Positions 26,979 to 40,131 of a DNA stretch of 64,000 nt are shown here, one piece after another. The position numbers and the translations under genes are program-made. Within the stretch, counting starts at the first letter, position 1; each line of letters opens with the position of its first letter. The notes under the pieces were generated by a model. The model searched no databases, was not told where the DNA came from, and saw nothing but the letters and a program-made list of their open reading frames with translations. Source of the stretch: Mycobacteroides saopaulense (lineage in GTDB: Bacteria > Actinomycetota > Actinomycetes > Mycobacteriales > Mycobacteriaceae); assembly GCF_001456355.1 (NCBI RefSeq), contig NZ_CP010271.1, forward strand, positions 1,178,001-1,242,000. The letters run 5' to 3'.

Positions 26979-26981
<3 letters not shown>
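26538..26981 (+). CDS. rseA: Zinc-binding anti-sigma factor RseA
   Basis: 147 aa. ZAS motif: TEHLSTEAIAAFVDGELRMSAHLRAAHHLSMCAECALEIDAQRQARSAL, with the HxxxCxxC zinc ligands. It holds SigE in the cytosol and in M. tuberculosis is degraded after PknB phosphorylation. No membrane helix is present, as in the tuberculosis protein. GTG 26538 is chosen because AAGGGAG lies 7 nt upstream; GTG 26541 and the long open frame from 26460 are alternatives. The tail is Pro/Arg-rich (PDSRVRRKRR). htrA starts 9 bp after its stop. Confidence 0.88.
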
Positions 26982-28468
<1,487 letters not shown>

Positions 28469-28469
<1 letters not shown>

Positions 28470-28879
28470 TGTTCGGCAGTGTCGGCTGGGGCGAGCTGTT
28501 AGTCCTGTTGGTGGTGGGGCTGGTGGTCTTGGGGCCGGAGCGGCTTCCCGGGGCGATTCGGTGGACCACCGAGTCCCTGCGCAAGGTCCGCGATTACGCC
28601 AGCGGCGCGACGGCCTCCCTGCGGGAAGAGCTGGGGCCGGAATTCGACGATGTGCGCAAGCCGCTTGCCGAGCTGCAGAAGCTGCGCGGTATGACTCCTC
28701 GCGCCGTCATCACCAAACATCTTCTGGACGGCGATGATTCGGTGCTCGATTCATTGACCAGGCCGCTGGACGACGTGAAGAAGGCGGTCACCGAGCCGGT
28801 GACTTCGCCGGTCGCCAATCCTGAGCTCACCAAGCCGGCGGAGCCCGGTCCGACGCGTTACGACGCCGACGCGACCTGA
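28469..28879 (+). CDS. tatB: Sec-independent translocase subunit TatB
   Basis: 136 aa. N-terminal membrane helix [27 protein letters not shown] with the conserved Glu and GPxxLP hinge, then the amphipathic helix [44 protein letters not shown] and a flexible charged tail. TatB receives twin-arginine substrates with TatC. ATG 28469 shares its A with the htrA TGA stop, so the two are co-translated. Confidence 0.93.
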
Positions 28880-28907
28880 CGCTCCCGTTGCCCCCGGGTA
28901 GGTGGGG

Positions 28908-30044
28908 CTAGTTCCGGCGGGCGGTATCGATGTTCAGCGACATGCCCGCGAGCCCGCGGCTGCGCGTGGAGAGCTTGTCTGCGACCGCGCGAAGGGTCTG
29001 GCCTGCAGCCGAATCCGGCTGGCTGAGCACGATCGGCAAACCGTCGTCGCCGCCCTCGCGCACCGCGGGATCGAGCGGGATCTGGCCCAGCAGCGGCACT
29101 TTGGTGCCCACCACTCGGGTCAGGCTTTCGGCGACGGTGTCGCCACCGCCGGACCCGAACACCTCCATGCGGGTGCCGTCGGGCAGCACCAGCCAGGACA
29201 TGTTCTCGACCACGCCGACGATGCGCTGACGGGTTTGGGTTGCGATCGCCCCCGCACGCTCGGCGACCTCGGCCGCGGCCTGCTGCGGTGTGGTGACCAC
29301 CAGAATCTCGGCACCCGGGATGAGCTGGGCCACCGAGATCGCGACGTCACCGGTGCCGGGCGGCAGGTCCAGCAGCAGCACGTCCAAATCGCCCCAGAAC
29401 ACGTCGGCCAGGAACTGCTGCAGGGCACGGTGCAGCATCGGCCCGCGCCACACCACCGGGGTGTTGCCCTGGGTGAACTGGGCGATCGAGATGACCTTCA
29501 CGTCATGGGCCACCGGGGGCAGGATCATCCGCTCCACCTGGGTGGGGCGATCCGAGGTACCCATCATGCGTGGTACCGAATGGCCGTAGATATCGGCGTC
29601 CAGCAGCCCGACCGAGAGTCCCTTCGCCGCCATCGCGGCCGCGAGGTTGACTGTGACGCTTGATTTTCCGACGCCGCCCTTACCCGATGCGACTGCGTAC
29701 ACACGAGTGAGTGAGCCGGGCTGGGCGAAGGGGATGACCGGTTCGGGGCTGTCGCCGCGCAACTGCTTGCGCAGCTCGGTGCGCTGCTCGTCGTTCATGA
29801 CGTCGAGCTGCACCCGCACGGTGCCCACGCCGTCGACATCGGCGGCGGCCTGCGTTACCCGCTCGGCGATCTCAGCCTTCTTCGGACACCCGGAGGTGGT
29901 GAGGTAGATCCCGATCTCGACGTTGTGGGCGTCGTCGAACGTGATGTCCTTGACCATCCCCAATTCGGTGATGGGACGGCGAAGTTCGGGGTCGATTACC
30001 CCGGCGAGTGCGCTGCGCACGGCCGTGGTGAGCTCGGATGTCAC
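28908..30044 (-). CDS. mrp: Mrp/NBP35-family iron-sulfur cluster carrier ATPase
   Basis: 378 aa. N-terminal MIP18/DUF59 domain (~1-90: VIDPELRRPITELGMVKDITFDDAHNVEIGIYLTTSGCPKKAEI) and a deviant Walker A P-loop ASGKGGVGKSSVTVNLAAAMA (~119-137), DADIYGHSVPRMMG, LLLDLPPGTGD. The usual CxxC of Mrp/NBP35 near the C-terminus is not present, as in other actinobacterial homologues. Loads Fe-S clusters onto apoproteins. GTG 30044 has TAGACT 6 nt upstream, a leaderless signature. Confidence 0.92.
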   Translation of the reverse strand: MTSELTTAVRSALAGVIDPELRRPITELGMVKDITFDDAHNVEIGIYLTTSGCPKKAEIAERVTQAAADVDGVGTVRVQLDVMNDEQRTELRKQLRGDSPEPVIPFAQPGSLTRVYAVASGKGGVGKSSVTVNLAAAMAAKGLSVGLLDADIYGHSVPRMMGTSDRPTQVERMILPPVAHDVKVISIAQFTQGNTPVVWRGPMLHRALQQFLADVFWGDLDVLLLDLPPGTGDVAISVAQLIPGAEILVVTTPQQAAAEVAERAGAIATQTRQRIVGVVENMSWLVLPDGTRMEVFGSGGGDTVAESLTRVVGTKVPLLGQIPLDPAVREGGDDGLPIVLSQPDSAAGQTLRAVADKLSTRSRGLAGMSLNIDTARRN

Positions 30045-30049
30045 TACCC

Positions 30050-30056
30050 GAGTCTA
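30050..30056 (-). promoter_or_regulatory. Putative leaderless -10 element of mrp
   Basis: On the minus strand TAGACT ends 6 nt before GTG 30044 (hexamer within 30051-30056). Confidence 0.45.
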
Positions 30057-30067
30057 GGACGTGCCGT

Positions 30068-31351
30068 TTAGGGCTTTGGCGCTGCCGGTGCAGGCGCAGG
30101 TCCAGGGGCCGGTCCCAACTCCACCGGGGGCGGGGGCGGGGCAAACGGGTTGAACGGCTGCGGTGTCGGATTCGGTGCGAACGGATTGAACGGTTCGGCC
30201 GGGGGCGGCGGTGGCGCGAACGGGTTGAACGGCTCGGCGGCGGGGGGAGGCGGCGGTGCACAGAAGAACATGCACGGTGCCTGCGGAGCCTCGGGTGCCG
30301 GTTGTATTGCTCCGGGAGGGCCCACGACCCCGACCCGGTCGGGCGTCAGGGGGGTGACGATCGGCAGCTGGGCCAGCGGGTCATTAGGTGACAGGCTGGC
30401 GACGTCGGTGACCGAACCCGGGCCCAGCCCGCGGGACTCGCCCCCGCCCAGGTGGGCCTTGCGTTCGGGGGCCACATCGGCGGCGGTCAGCGGCGGCAGA
30501 TTGAGGGGAATCACGCCGGTGGCGTAGCCGGCGGCCCAGGCGAGCACGTTCTGCGCGTAGGCCACCGAGTTGTTGTAGCGCAGGATGGCCGACATCGTTT
30601 GCGCGCGATCCCGCAAATTCAATCCACCGCTGCACAAATAGCGGGCGGCGGCCAGGCTGGCATCGAAAACGTTCTGTGGGTCGGCCTTGCCGTCGCCGTC
30701 GCCATCGGAGGCGTAGTGGTTCCAGGTGCTCGGCAGGAACTGCATGGGTCCCATGGCCCGGACGTACACCCGCGAACCCTGAGACAGGCTCTGCTCATGG
30801 TCGACGATGACCTCGTTACCCGGCAGGGAGCCGTCCAGGCTCGGGCCGTAGATGGGGCGAACCACGCGGCCCTTCACATCGGTCGCACCGTTGTTGGCGT
30901 GGCCCGATTCGATCCGCCCGATGCCCGCCAGCAGATTCCAGCTCACACCGCAGCCCGGTGCGGCCTTGGCCATCATGCGCTCGGCGTTCTGATAGGCGTC
31001 GAGCGCGATCTTCGGAATGCCAAGTCCCCCGGGAGCCATCACGATTCCCGGCGGCGGAGGAGCGATCGCGGCGCTCGGCGCGACGCGGTATTGGGTCGGC
31101 GGACGCACCACGGTGACCAGGTTCAGCTGACCCGTTTCGGCCTGTGCAGAGGCGGCGGCCGCCATCGGAATCGGAACGGGCACCACCGCCTGACCACTGA
31201 CCTCGGCACTGCTTGCCGCCACCGCGGAGCCAACGATCACCAGGGCGCTGAGCCCACCAACCCGTATCCAGGGCACCGAGGTGGCTTTGACGCGCCGCGC
31301 CGCGCCGCGGGCATGGTTCACCGACGTCGCAACCCAACCCGGAAGCTCCAC
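30068..31351 (-). CDS. Lytic transglycosylase with proline-rich PFNPFAP repeats (Rv1230c-like)
   Basis: 427 aa from GTG 31351. One membrane helix/signal anchor at ~30-52 (IRVGGLSALVIVGSAVAASS), then a SLT-type domain: LLAGIGRIESGHANNG (catalytic Glu in IES), VRAMGPMQFLPSTWNHYASDGDGDGKADPQNVFDASLAAARYLC, ILRYNNSVAYAQNVLAWAAGY. It cleaves peptidoglycan glycan chains outside the membrane. The last ~75 residues are a Pro-rich tail with three PFNPFAP units between PPPPP runs. GAGAGGG 5 nt before GTG 31351 makes this start strong; ATG 31408 upstream is an alternative. Confidence 0.88.
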   Translation of the reverse strand: MELPGWVATSVNHARGAARRVKATSVPWIRVGGLSALVIVGSAVAASSAEVSGQAVVPVPIPMAAAASAQAETGQLNLVTVVRPPTQYRVAPSAAIAPPPPGIVMAPGGLGIPKIALDAYQNAERMMAKAAPGCGVSWNLLAGIGRIESGHANNGATDVKGRVVRPIYGPSLDGSLPGNEVIVDHEQSLSQGSRVYVRAMGPMQFLPSTWNHYASDGDGDGKADPQNVFDASLAAARYLCSGGLNLRDRAQTMSAILRYNNSVAYAQNVLAWAAGYATGVIPLNLPPLTAADVAPERKAHLGGGESRGLGPGSVTDVASLSPNDPLAQLPIVTPLTPDRVGVVGPPGAIQPAPEAPQAPCMFFCAPPPPPAAEPFNPFAPPPPPAEPFNPFAPNPTPQPFNPFAPPPPPVELGPAPGPAPAPAAPKP

Positions 31352-31678
31352 TCGGTCCCTCTCTTTGGGCCCCGTTTCTCGGGCCCCGGCCGTACTCCTG
31401 GGTCCCATCTGTCGGCACCCATTCTGACCTATGTAGTCGTGACGGATGTGACCGATGTGAACCGGAGCAACCATACCGGCGAGATGTCGGTCCGGTTGCA
31501 AAATGGGCAAACCCCAGTCAGCTTCGGGCCACCGACGAATCCGGCGTGAGCACGCCGCGTTCGTCCGGGTGCGCGGCGAAAAATGGGCGGGTGGCTATCT
31601 CGAGCCGCGCGAAGCCCTCGTGATCTGACTTACAGTCAGTATCTAGACGTAAACATAATCAATTGATAGCGTTACAGC
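31352..31678. other. 327-bp divergent intergenic region
   Basis: No gene is supported here. The left part holds the transglycosylase ribosome site. The right ~60 bp (31620-31678) are AT-rich and contain the CTGACT-TAC-AGTCAG palindrome and the TAGCGT -10 of the oxygenase gene. The centre shows nothing recognisable. Confidence 0.7.
31625..31639. promoter_or_regulatory. Palindrome upstream of the MpaB-like gene
   Basis: CTGACT TAC AGTCAG, 6-bp perfect arms, 28 bp before the putative -10 TAGCGT (31667-31672), which lies 6 nt before ATG 31679. Resembles a small TetR-type operator; the regulator is not in the window. Confidence 0.45.
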
Positions 31679-32629
31679 ATGACCGCATCACCGGACGTCG
31701 CCGTCCACTGGGAACTTGGTTCGGATCGCCCTCGCGAGGACCACGGCTTTTTCGGCCCCGGTTCGCCGACGTGGAAGGTGTGGACCAGCCCCACCGCGCT
31801 GATCGGGTTCCAGCGCTCGGTGGTACTGGAGCACTTCGAGCCTCATCTGGCCGCCGCGGTGGCCGATGCGGCCGGCATCTATCGGGATCCGCGCGGACGG
31901 ATGGACGGGACTCTCGCCTACTTCCTGATCGTGGCGACCGCCGATTCGCGGACCGCCGTCGAGGCCTCTGAGCATCTGCAAAAGGTGCACGCGCGGTCCA
32001 AGGGCGTCGACCCGGTCACCGGAACGCGGTACAGCGCCAATGACCCGGCCTCGCAGCTGTGGATCCACGTCACCGGTTGGCATTCGGTGCTCAAGTGCTA
32101 CGAGGTGTTCGGCCCCGGGCCGCTGAGCCCGGCGGAGGAAGACCGGTACTGGTCGGAGTGTGTGATCGCCGCCGAACTGCAGACCGTCAACCCGGCCGAC
32201 GTCCCGCGCTCGCGCGACGAGGTGCGGGAGTACTTCACTCAGATGCGTCCCAAGCTGTGCACCTCGGAACGCGCGCAGCAGGCCATGCACTATCTGCTGC
32301 GCACCCCACGGTCGGGCAACAGCAATCTGCAGTTCTGGGCGATCAGCCGACTGCTGGCGCCGGCGACCATCGCGACCCTGCCGCGCTGGATGCGGGAGCT
32401 GGGTCAGTTCGACCAGCCGGGGATCGTCGACGCCGCCTACCGCCCGCTGGTGTCCGCGGGGATGCGCATCGCCAGTGTGCCGAAGGTGGAGACATCGATT
32501 CTGCGGCAGAGTCTTCCGATGACCCACACCGCGCTGCGTGACTTCTACAAGGCCAAGACACCCCTGCGTCCGATCACGCTCACACCGGTGGAGGCCAAGG
32601 AGAGATACGGGAGGCGCGCCACCGCGTAG
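31679..32629 (+). CDS. MpaB/DUF2236-family oxygenase-like protein
   Basis: 316 aa. Family features: GSPTWKVWTSPTALIGFQRSVVLEHFEPHLAAAVADA near the N-terminus, TLAYFLIVATADSRTAVEASEHLQKVHARSKG (His-containing helix), DPASQLWIHVTGWHSVLKCYEVFGP with the WxHxTxxxS signature, and LLRTPRSGNSNLQFWAISRLLAPATIATLP. DUF2236 proteins are related to latex-clearing protein Lcp and bind heme b; many are presumed monooxygenases of unknown substrate. TAGCGT 6 nt before ATG 31679 indicates a leaderless start. Confidence 0.82.
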   Translation: MTASPDVAVHWELGSDRPREDHGFFGPGSPTWKVWTSPTALIGFQRSVVLEHFEPHLAAAVADAAGIYRDPRGRMDGTLAYFLIVATADSRTAVEASEHLQKVHARSKGVDPVTGTRYSANDPASQLWIHVTGWHSVLKCYEVFGPGPLSPAEEDRYWSECVIAAELQTVNPADVPRSRDEVREYFTQMRPKLCTSERAQQAMHYLLRTPRSGNSNLQFWAISRLLAPATIATLPRWMRELGQFDQPGIVDAAYRPLVSAGMRIASVPKVETSILRQSLPMTHTALRDFYKAKTPLRPITLTPVEAKERYGRRATA

Positions 32630-32653
32630 AGCGGCGCTTTACGCTGGCTAGCT

Positions 32654-33625
32654 GTGGCAGCTCCCTTGCATCGTCCGTACCGTCCACGTCGGACCACCCT
32701 TGCCGTTCCCGGCAGCAGTCAGAAGATGATCGACAAGGCGAAAACCCTTGCCGCGGACGAGATCTTCCTGGACCTTGAGGACGCCGTGGCGGCTCCCGCC
32801 AAGGTGGAGGCTCGTCAGCGGATCGCCGACGCCCTGAACGCGCCCGGCTGGTCCGGGCAGCTGAGATCGGTGCGCGTCAACGACTGGACCACCGAGTGGA
32901 CCTACGCCGATGTGGTGGAGGTTGTTTCGCGGGCCGGCGCCAATATCGACAACATCCTGCTGCCCAAGGTCACCGGCGCCTCACACGTGACGGCATTGGA
33001 TCTGCTGTTGACCCAGATCGAGCGATCGCACGGGCTTGAGGTGGGCGCGATCGGCATCCAGGCACAGATCGAGAATGCCGAGGGGCTCGCCAACATCGAC
33101 GCGATCGCCTCGGCCAGCCCACGCGTGCAGTCGTTGGTCTTCGGGCCCGCGGATTTCATGGCCAGTCTCGGCATGCGCACGCTGGTGGTCGGGGAACAGC
33201 CGCCCGGGTATGACGGCGAGGCGTATCACCACGTGCTGATGACCATCCTGGTTGCCGCGCGTGCCCAGGGAATCGATGCGATCGACGGCCCCTATCTGAA
33301 GGTGCGCGACGTCGATGCCTTCCGGGTCGCCGCGGGCCGCTCGGCCGCACTGGGTTTCGACGGGAAGTGGGTGCTGCATCCCGCGCAGGTTGAGGCGGGC
33401 AATGAGATCTTCAGCCCGCGCCAGGAGGACTACGACAGGGCGGAGCTGATCCTGGACGCCTATGAGTGGCATACCTCGGTTGCGGGCGGTGCGCGCGGTG
33501 CGGTGATGCTCGGGGACGAGATGATCGACGAGGCCAGCCGCAAGATGGCGCTGGTGATCGCGGGCAAGGGCCGGGCCGCGGGTATGACGCGGCAGGCGCC
33601 CCCTTACGCGCCGCAGACGGGCTAG
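32654..33625 (+). CDS. HpcH/HpaI aldolase / citrate lyase beta-like CoA-ester lyase
   Basis: 323 aa. TIM-barrel CitE/malyl-CoA lyase fold: RTTLAVPGSSQKMIDKAKTLAADEIFLDLEDAVAAPAKVEAR (acid residues after the first strands), LRSVRVNDWTTEWTYADV, NILLPKVTGASHV, IGIQAQIENAEGLANIDAIASASPRVQSLVFGPADFMASLGM (Mg-binding Glu and Asp), GFDGKWVLHPAQVEAGNEIFSP. Cleaves or forms beta-hydroxyacyl-CoA such as malyl- or citramalyl-CoA; the acid partner is not predictable. GTG 32654. Its stop overlaps that of the convergent gene on CTAG. Confidence 0.87.
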   Translation: MAAPLHRPYRPRRTTLAVPGSSQKMIDKAKTLAADEIFLDLEDAVAAPAKVEARQRIADALNAPGWSGQLRSVRVNDWTTEWTYADVVEVVSRAGANIDNILLPKVTGASHVTALDLLLTQIERSHGLEVGAIGIQAQIENAEGLANIDAIASASPRVQSLVFGPADFMASLGMRTLVVGEQPPGYDGEAYHHVLMTILVAARAQGIDAIDGPYLKVRDVDAFRVAAGRSAALGFDGKWVLHPAQVEAGNEIFSPRQEDYDRAELILDAYEWHTSVAGGARGAVMLGDEMIDEASRKMALVIAGKGRAAGMTRQAPPYAPQTG

Positions 33626-34263
33626 TAGGACCCCGAGCTGCCGCTACCGCCGGAGGCGATGCCGATGACGATGATCAGCAGCCAGAACGCGATGACGGCG
33701 CCACCGATGATGATCCCGGCGATGGCCACACCCTTGCCGTCCTGCTGTGAGGTCTTGAGCTGGTTGAGCGCGATGATGCCCATGATGACGCCGGCGATCG
33801 ATCCGACGCCGCAGAAGACGCCAGCGATCGAGGCGATCAGAGATCCGATGGCCAGTCCGTTGGTACCGCCGGTCTGCCCGTATGCGCCGTACCCGTAGGG
33901 GTCGGCGTAGCCGGGCGGCGGGTATCCGGGGTATCCGCCGGTGGCCGGATACCCCGCTGGCGGATACGCGCCCGGTTGCTGTCCCGACTGATACGGGGGA
34001 TAGCCCTGGCCGTACTGCGGATAGGCGGGCGGCGCCGTCGGATACGGCGGTGGAGCCGTGGGGTACGCGGGCGGAGCGCTCGGGTAGGCGGGGTAGGCCG
34101 GAGGAGCTCCGGGGGTCTCCCAGGCCGGTGGAACGCTCGGAGGTACCGGGTTGGCGGCGGAAGTGGGATCGACCGGCGGGCTGGACTTCTCCAGGGACGG
34201 GTATTCGTACCCGGACGAGGCGTCAGGGCTGGTGCCGGAGGGTTCGTTGCCCGGGGTAGTCAT
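33622..34263 (-). CDS. Pro/Tyr-rich DUF4190 membrane protein (Rv1233c-like)
   Basis: 213 aa. N-terminal ~125 residues are a low-complexity Pro/Tyr/Gly tract with repeated APPAYP / YPTAPPPYP / GYPxYPPPGY units. Then DUF4190: TNGLAIGSLIASIAGVFCGVGSIAGVIMGIIALNQLKTSQQDGKGVAIAGIIIGGAVIAFWLLIIVIGI, two membrane helices around a short charged loop. Role unknown; such proteins are common in mycobacterial envelopes. Confidence 0.8.
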   Translation of the reverse strand: MTTPGNEPSGTSPDASSGYEYPSLEKSSPPVDPTSAANPVPPSVPPAWETPGAPPAYPAYPSAPPAYPTAPPPYPTAPPAYPQYGQGYPPYQSGQQPGAYPPAGYPATGGYPGYPPPGYADPYGYGAYGQTGGTNGLAIGSLIASIAGVFCGVGSIAGVIMGIIALNQLKTSQQDGKGVAIAGIIIGGAVIAFWLLIIVIGIASGGSGSSGSY

Positions 34264-34420
34264 GGCGCAAACCTAGCGTATCGAGGGCGTTCCCGGCCGC
34301 GCTGCGGCCGGGAAGTCGCAGGTAGCGGTCAAAGGGGCACCAACCGGTACCGTCGGGCGTTAAATGAGAGCTAGCTAGAGCGCCACCGTCCATCATCGAC
34401 TCTCCAGGAGGACCCAACTC

Positions 34421-37425
<3,005 letters not shown>

Positions 37426-37429
<4 letters not shown>

Positions 37430-38268
37430 GCGCGCGCGATTCGCGCCGGGCCCGGCAGCTTTCGGGATGGGTGATCGCCGATGTGCTGGTGCTGTGTTAC
37501 GCGCTGGTGCCGGTGCTGTGGGTGTTGAGCCTGTCGCTCAAGCCCACGTCGTCGGTCAAGGACGGCAAGTTCTTACCCTGGCCGGTGACCCTCGACAACT
37601 ACCGCGGCATCTTCAGCGGCAACGTCTTCACCTCGGCGCTGGTCAATTCCATCGGCATCGGACTGATCGCGACGGTGATTGCCGTCGGTGTGGGCACCAT
37701 GGCCGCTTACGCGGTGGCGCGACTGGACTTCCCCGGCAAGAAGGCGCTCATCGGGGCCGCCCTGCTCATCGCGATGTTCCCGCAGATCTCCCTGGTGACG
37801 CCGATTTTCAACATCGAGCGGTCCATCGGCCTGTTCGACACCTGGCCCGGTCTGATCATTCCGTACATCACGTTCGCGCTGCCCCTGGCCATCTACACGC
37901 TGTCGGCGTTCTTCCGTGAGATCCCTTGGGAGCTGGAGAAGGCAGCCAAGATGGATGGCGCCACTCCGGCACAGGCGTTCCGGAAGGTCATCGCCCCGTT
38001 GGCCACACCCGGCATCGTCACCTCCGCGATCCTGGTGTTCATCTTCGCGTGGAACGACCTCCTGTTGGCGATCTCGCTGACCGCCACCGACCGGTCCATC
38101 ACCGCCCCGGTGGCAATCGCCAACTTCACCGGCAGTTCGCAATTCGAGGAGCCCACCGGATCGATCGCGGCCGGCGCCATCGTCATCACGGTGCCGATCA
38201 TCATCTTCGTGCTCATATTCCAACGACGGATCGTCGCCGGATTGACCTCCGGCGCAGTGAAGGGTTAG
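37426..38268 (+). CDS. sugB: Trehalose ABC importer permease SugB
   Basis: 280 aa, MalG-type permease. Begins [45 protein letters not shown] loop [35 protein letters not shown] 37426 lies inside the sugA stop. The frame is open upstream, but that part is an antisense-free shadow of sugA without similarity. sugC follows 2 bp after the stop. Confidence 0.95.
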
Positions 38269-38270
38269 CG

Positions 38271-39446
38271 ATGGCTGAGATAGTGCTCGATCGGGTGTCC
38301 AAGACGTACGCGGATGGTTCGGCCGCGGTCCAGGACGTCAGCCTGAACATCGCCGACGGCGAGTTCATCATCCTGGTCGGTCCGTCGGGGTGCGGTAAGT
38401 CCACCACGTTGAACATGATTGCCGGACTTGAAGACATCTCCTCTGGTGAGCTGACCATCGCGGGCCAGCGGGTCAACGAGAAGGCTCCCAAGGATCGCGA
38501 TATCGCGATGGTCTTCCAGTCGTACGCGTTGTATCCGCATATGACGGTGCGCCAGAACATCGCGTTTCCGCTGACCTTGGCCAAGATGAGCAAGGCCGAT
38601 GTCAACGCCAAGGTCGAAGAGGCCGCCAAGATCCTGGATCTCACCGACTATCTGGACCGCAAGCCCGCCAACCTTTCTGGCGGTCAGCGGCAGCGGGTGG
38701 CGATGGGTCGTGCGATCGTGCGTAGCCCCAAGGCATTCCTGATGGACGAGCCGTTGTCCAATCTGGACGCCAAGCTGCGAGTGCAGATGCGTACCGAGAT
38801 CGCGCGCCTGCAAAAGCGTTTGGGTACCACCACCGTCTACGTCACGCACGACCAGACCGAGGCGATGACGCTGGGGGATCGGGTGGTGGTGCTGCGCGCG
38901 GGAAAGGTCCAGCAGGTCGGTGCGCCCCAGGAGCTGTACGACACTCCGGCCAACCTGTTCGTCGCCGGCTTCATCGGTTCTCCGGCCATGAACTTCTTTC
39001 CGGCCACGCTCACCGATGTGGGTGTGCAGCTGCCCTTCGGTGAGGTGACGCTCGATGCCGGTGTGTATGCCGGCATCACGGCCAAGAAGCCTTCCGGTGA
39101 CGTGATCGTGGGTATTCGCCCCGAACAGTTCGAGGACGCCGCCCTGGTCGACACGTACAAGCGGATCACCGGCCTGACGCTCACGGTCAATGCCGACGTG
39201 GTGGAGTCGCTGGGCTCGGACAAGTACGTGCACTTCACCACCGAGGGTGGTGCGGCCAAGTCCGCCGAGCTGACCGAGCTCGCGCAGGAATCCGAGGTCG
39301 GCGAGAACGAATTCGTGGCGCGGCTGGCCGCGGCGTCCAAGGTCGTGGAGGGCCAGCCCATCGAGCTGATCATCGACACAGGCAAGCTGGTGATCTTCGA
39401 CGCGGCCTCGGGTGAGAATCTTTCTCTGGCCGCCGTCGGCGAGTGA
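38271..39446 (+). CDS. sugC: Trehalose ABC importer ATPase SugC
   Basis: 391 aa. Walker A GPSGCGKSTTL (~37-47), Q-loop VFQSYALYPHMTV, signature NLSGGQRQRVAMGRAIVRSPKAFLMDEPLSNLDAKLR with Walker B, H-loop YVTHDQTEAMTLGD, and a C-terminal MalK-type TOBE/OB regulatory domain (~235-391). It powers LpqY-SugAB trehalose recycling. Confidence 0.96.
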   Translation: MAEIVLDRVSKTYADGSAAVQDVSLNIADGEFIILVGPSGCGKSTTLNMIAGLEDISSGELTIAGQRVNEKAPKDRDIAMVFQSYALYPHMTVRQNIAFPLTLAKMSKADVNAKVEEAAKILDLTDYLDRKPANLSGGQRQRVAMGRAIVRSPKAFLMDEPLSNLDAKLRVQMRTEIARLQKRLGTTTVYVTHDQTEAMTLGDRVVVLRAGKVQQVGAPQELYDTPANLFVAGFIGSPAMNFFPATLTDVGVQLPFGEVTLDAGVYAGITAKKPSGDVIVGIRPEQFEDAALVDTYKRITGLTLTVNADVVESLGSDKYVHFTTEGGAAKSAELTELAQESEVGENEFVARLAAASKVVEGQPIELIIDTGKLVIFDAASGENLSLAAVGE

Positions 39447-40063
39447 ACAGTGCAGGTATGAATTCGGACGAGATCGTCCGCCGGGTACTCGCGCATTTGG
39501 CCGGCTACTTCGCCGGGCGCGGTGCGGGCGAGCCGGATTCGGCATCCGTCACGTTCCTGGGATCCGAGCCCTACGAGCTGCTGCGTTACGGGCCCGACGA
39601 TGCCGGGCTGACACATTTCGTGTCCGTGGGCGCCGCGCGCTACCCGATGTCCGATCCGGGGGAGATGTTGACATCCGATGAACGCGGCCCGCGCGCTGAG
39701 GTGCTGATCAGTCTGCGCGGCAACGTCTTTCCCGGTCTGGCCCGGTCCCTTGCGGTGCTGGCCGCCTCGCCTGCGGTGGAGGGGCTGGTGCTCACCGACG
39801 ATGCGCTTGTCGACCTGGGACAGCCGCTCTGGGACGATCCGGACCGGCAGGCGTTCACCGCGGTACTGCTGCAAGCCAGCGAGGTGCCGGACCTCGTATT
39901 GCCCGAACCGCTCTCGCCCGTGCGGTTTTTGGCGGCGGTGCCCATCACCGCCAACGAGGCTGCTTGGGTGCGGCTCAAGGGTGCCGATGCGCTCCGGGAC
40001 GCGTGGCGGCAGGCCGATATCGATGTGATGGACCCGTCACGGGCGCACGCGCAGCCATCCTGA
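39443..40063 (+). CDS. Suppressor-of-fused (SUFU) domain protein coupled to sugC
   Basis: 206 aa from GTG 39443, or 201 aa from ATG 39458. The stretch SVTFLGSEPYELLRYGPDDAGLTHFVSVGAARYPMSD and RAEVLISLRGNVFPGLARSLAVLAASPAVEGLVLTDDALVDLGQPLWDDPDRQAFTAVLLQASEVPDLVLP looks like bacterial SUFU-domain proteins, some of which act as toxin immunity proteins. No toxin gene is adjacent. GTG 39443 overlaps the sugC stop (GTGA), so it is read as the fifth gene of the lpqY-sugABC transcript; the expected M. tuberculosis neighbour here is corA. Family call is moderate. Confidence 0.65.
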   Translation: MNSAGMNSDEIVRRVLAHLAGYFAGRGAGEPDSASVTFLGSEPYELLRYGPDDAGLTHFVSVGAARYPMSDPGEMLTSDERGPRAEVLISLRGNVFPGLARSLAVLAASPAVEGLVLTDDALVDLGQPLWDDPDRQAFTAVLLQASEVPDLVLPEPLSPVRFLAAVPITANEAAWVRLKGADALRDAWRQADIDVMDPSRAHAQPS

Positions 40064-40073
40064 CGCATCGACA

Positions 40074-40119
40074 GTAACCACACGCACGAGAATCAGCGTT
40101 CGCGCGTGCATGTGGTTAC
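40074..40119. terminator. Bidirectional hairpin between SUFU gene and corA
   Basis: 15-bp arms 40074-40088 (GTAACCACACGCACG) and 40105-40119, one mismatch, 16-nt loop, located between the convergent stops at 40063 and 40132. Confidence 0.65.
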
Positions 40120-40131
40120 GTTCGCGGAGGA

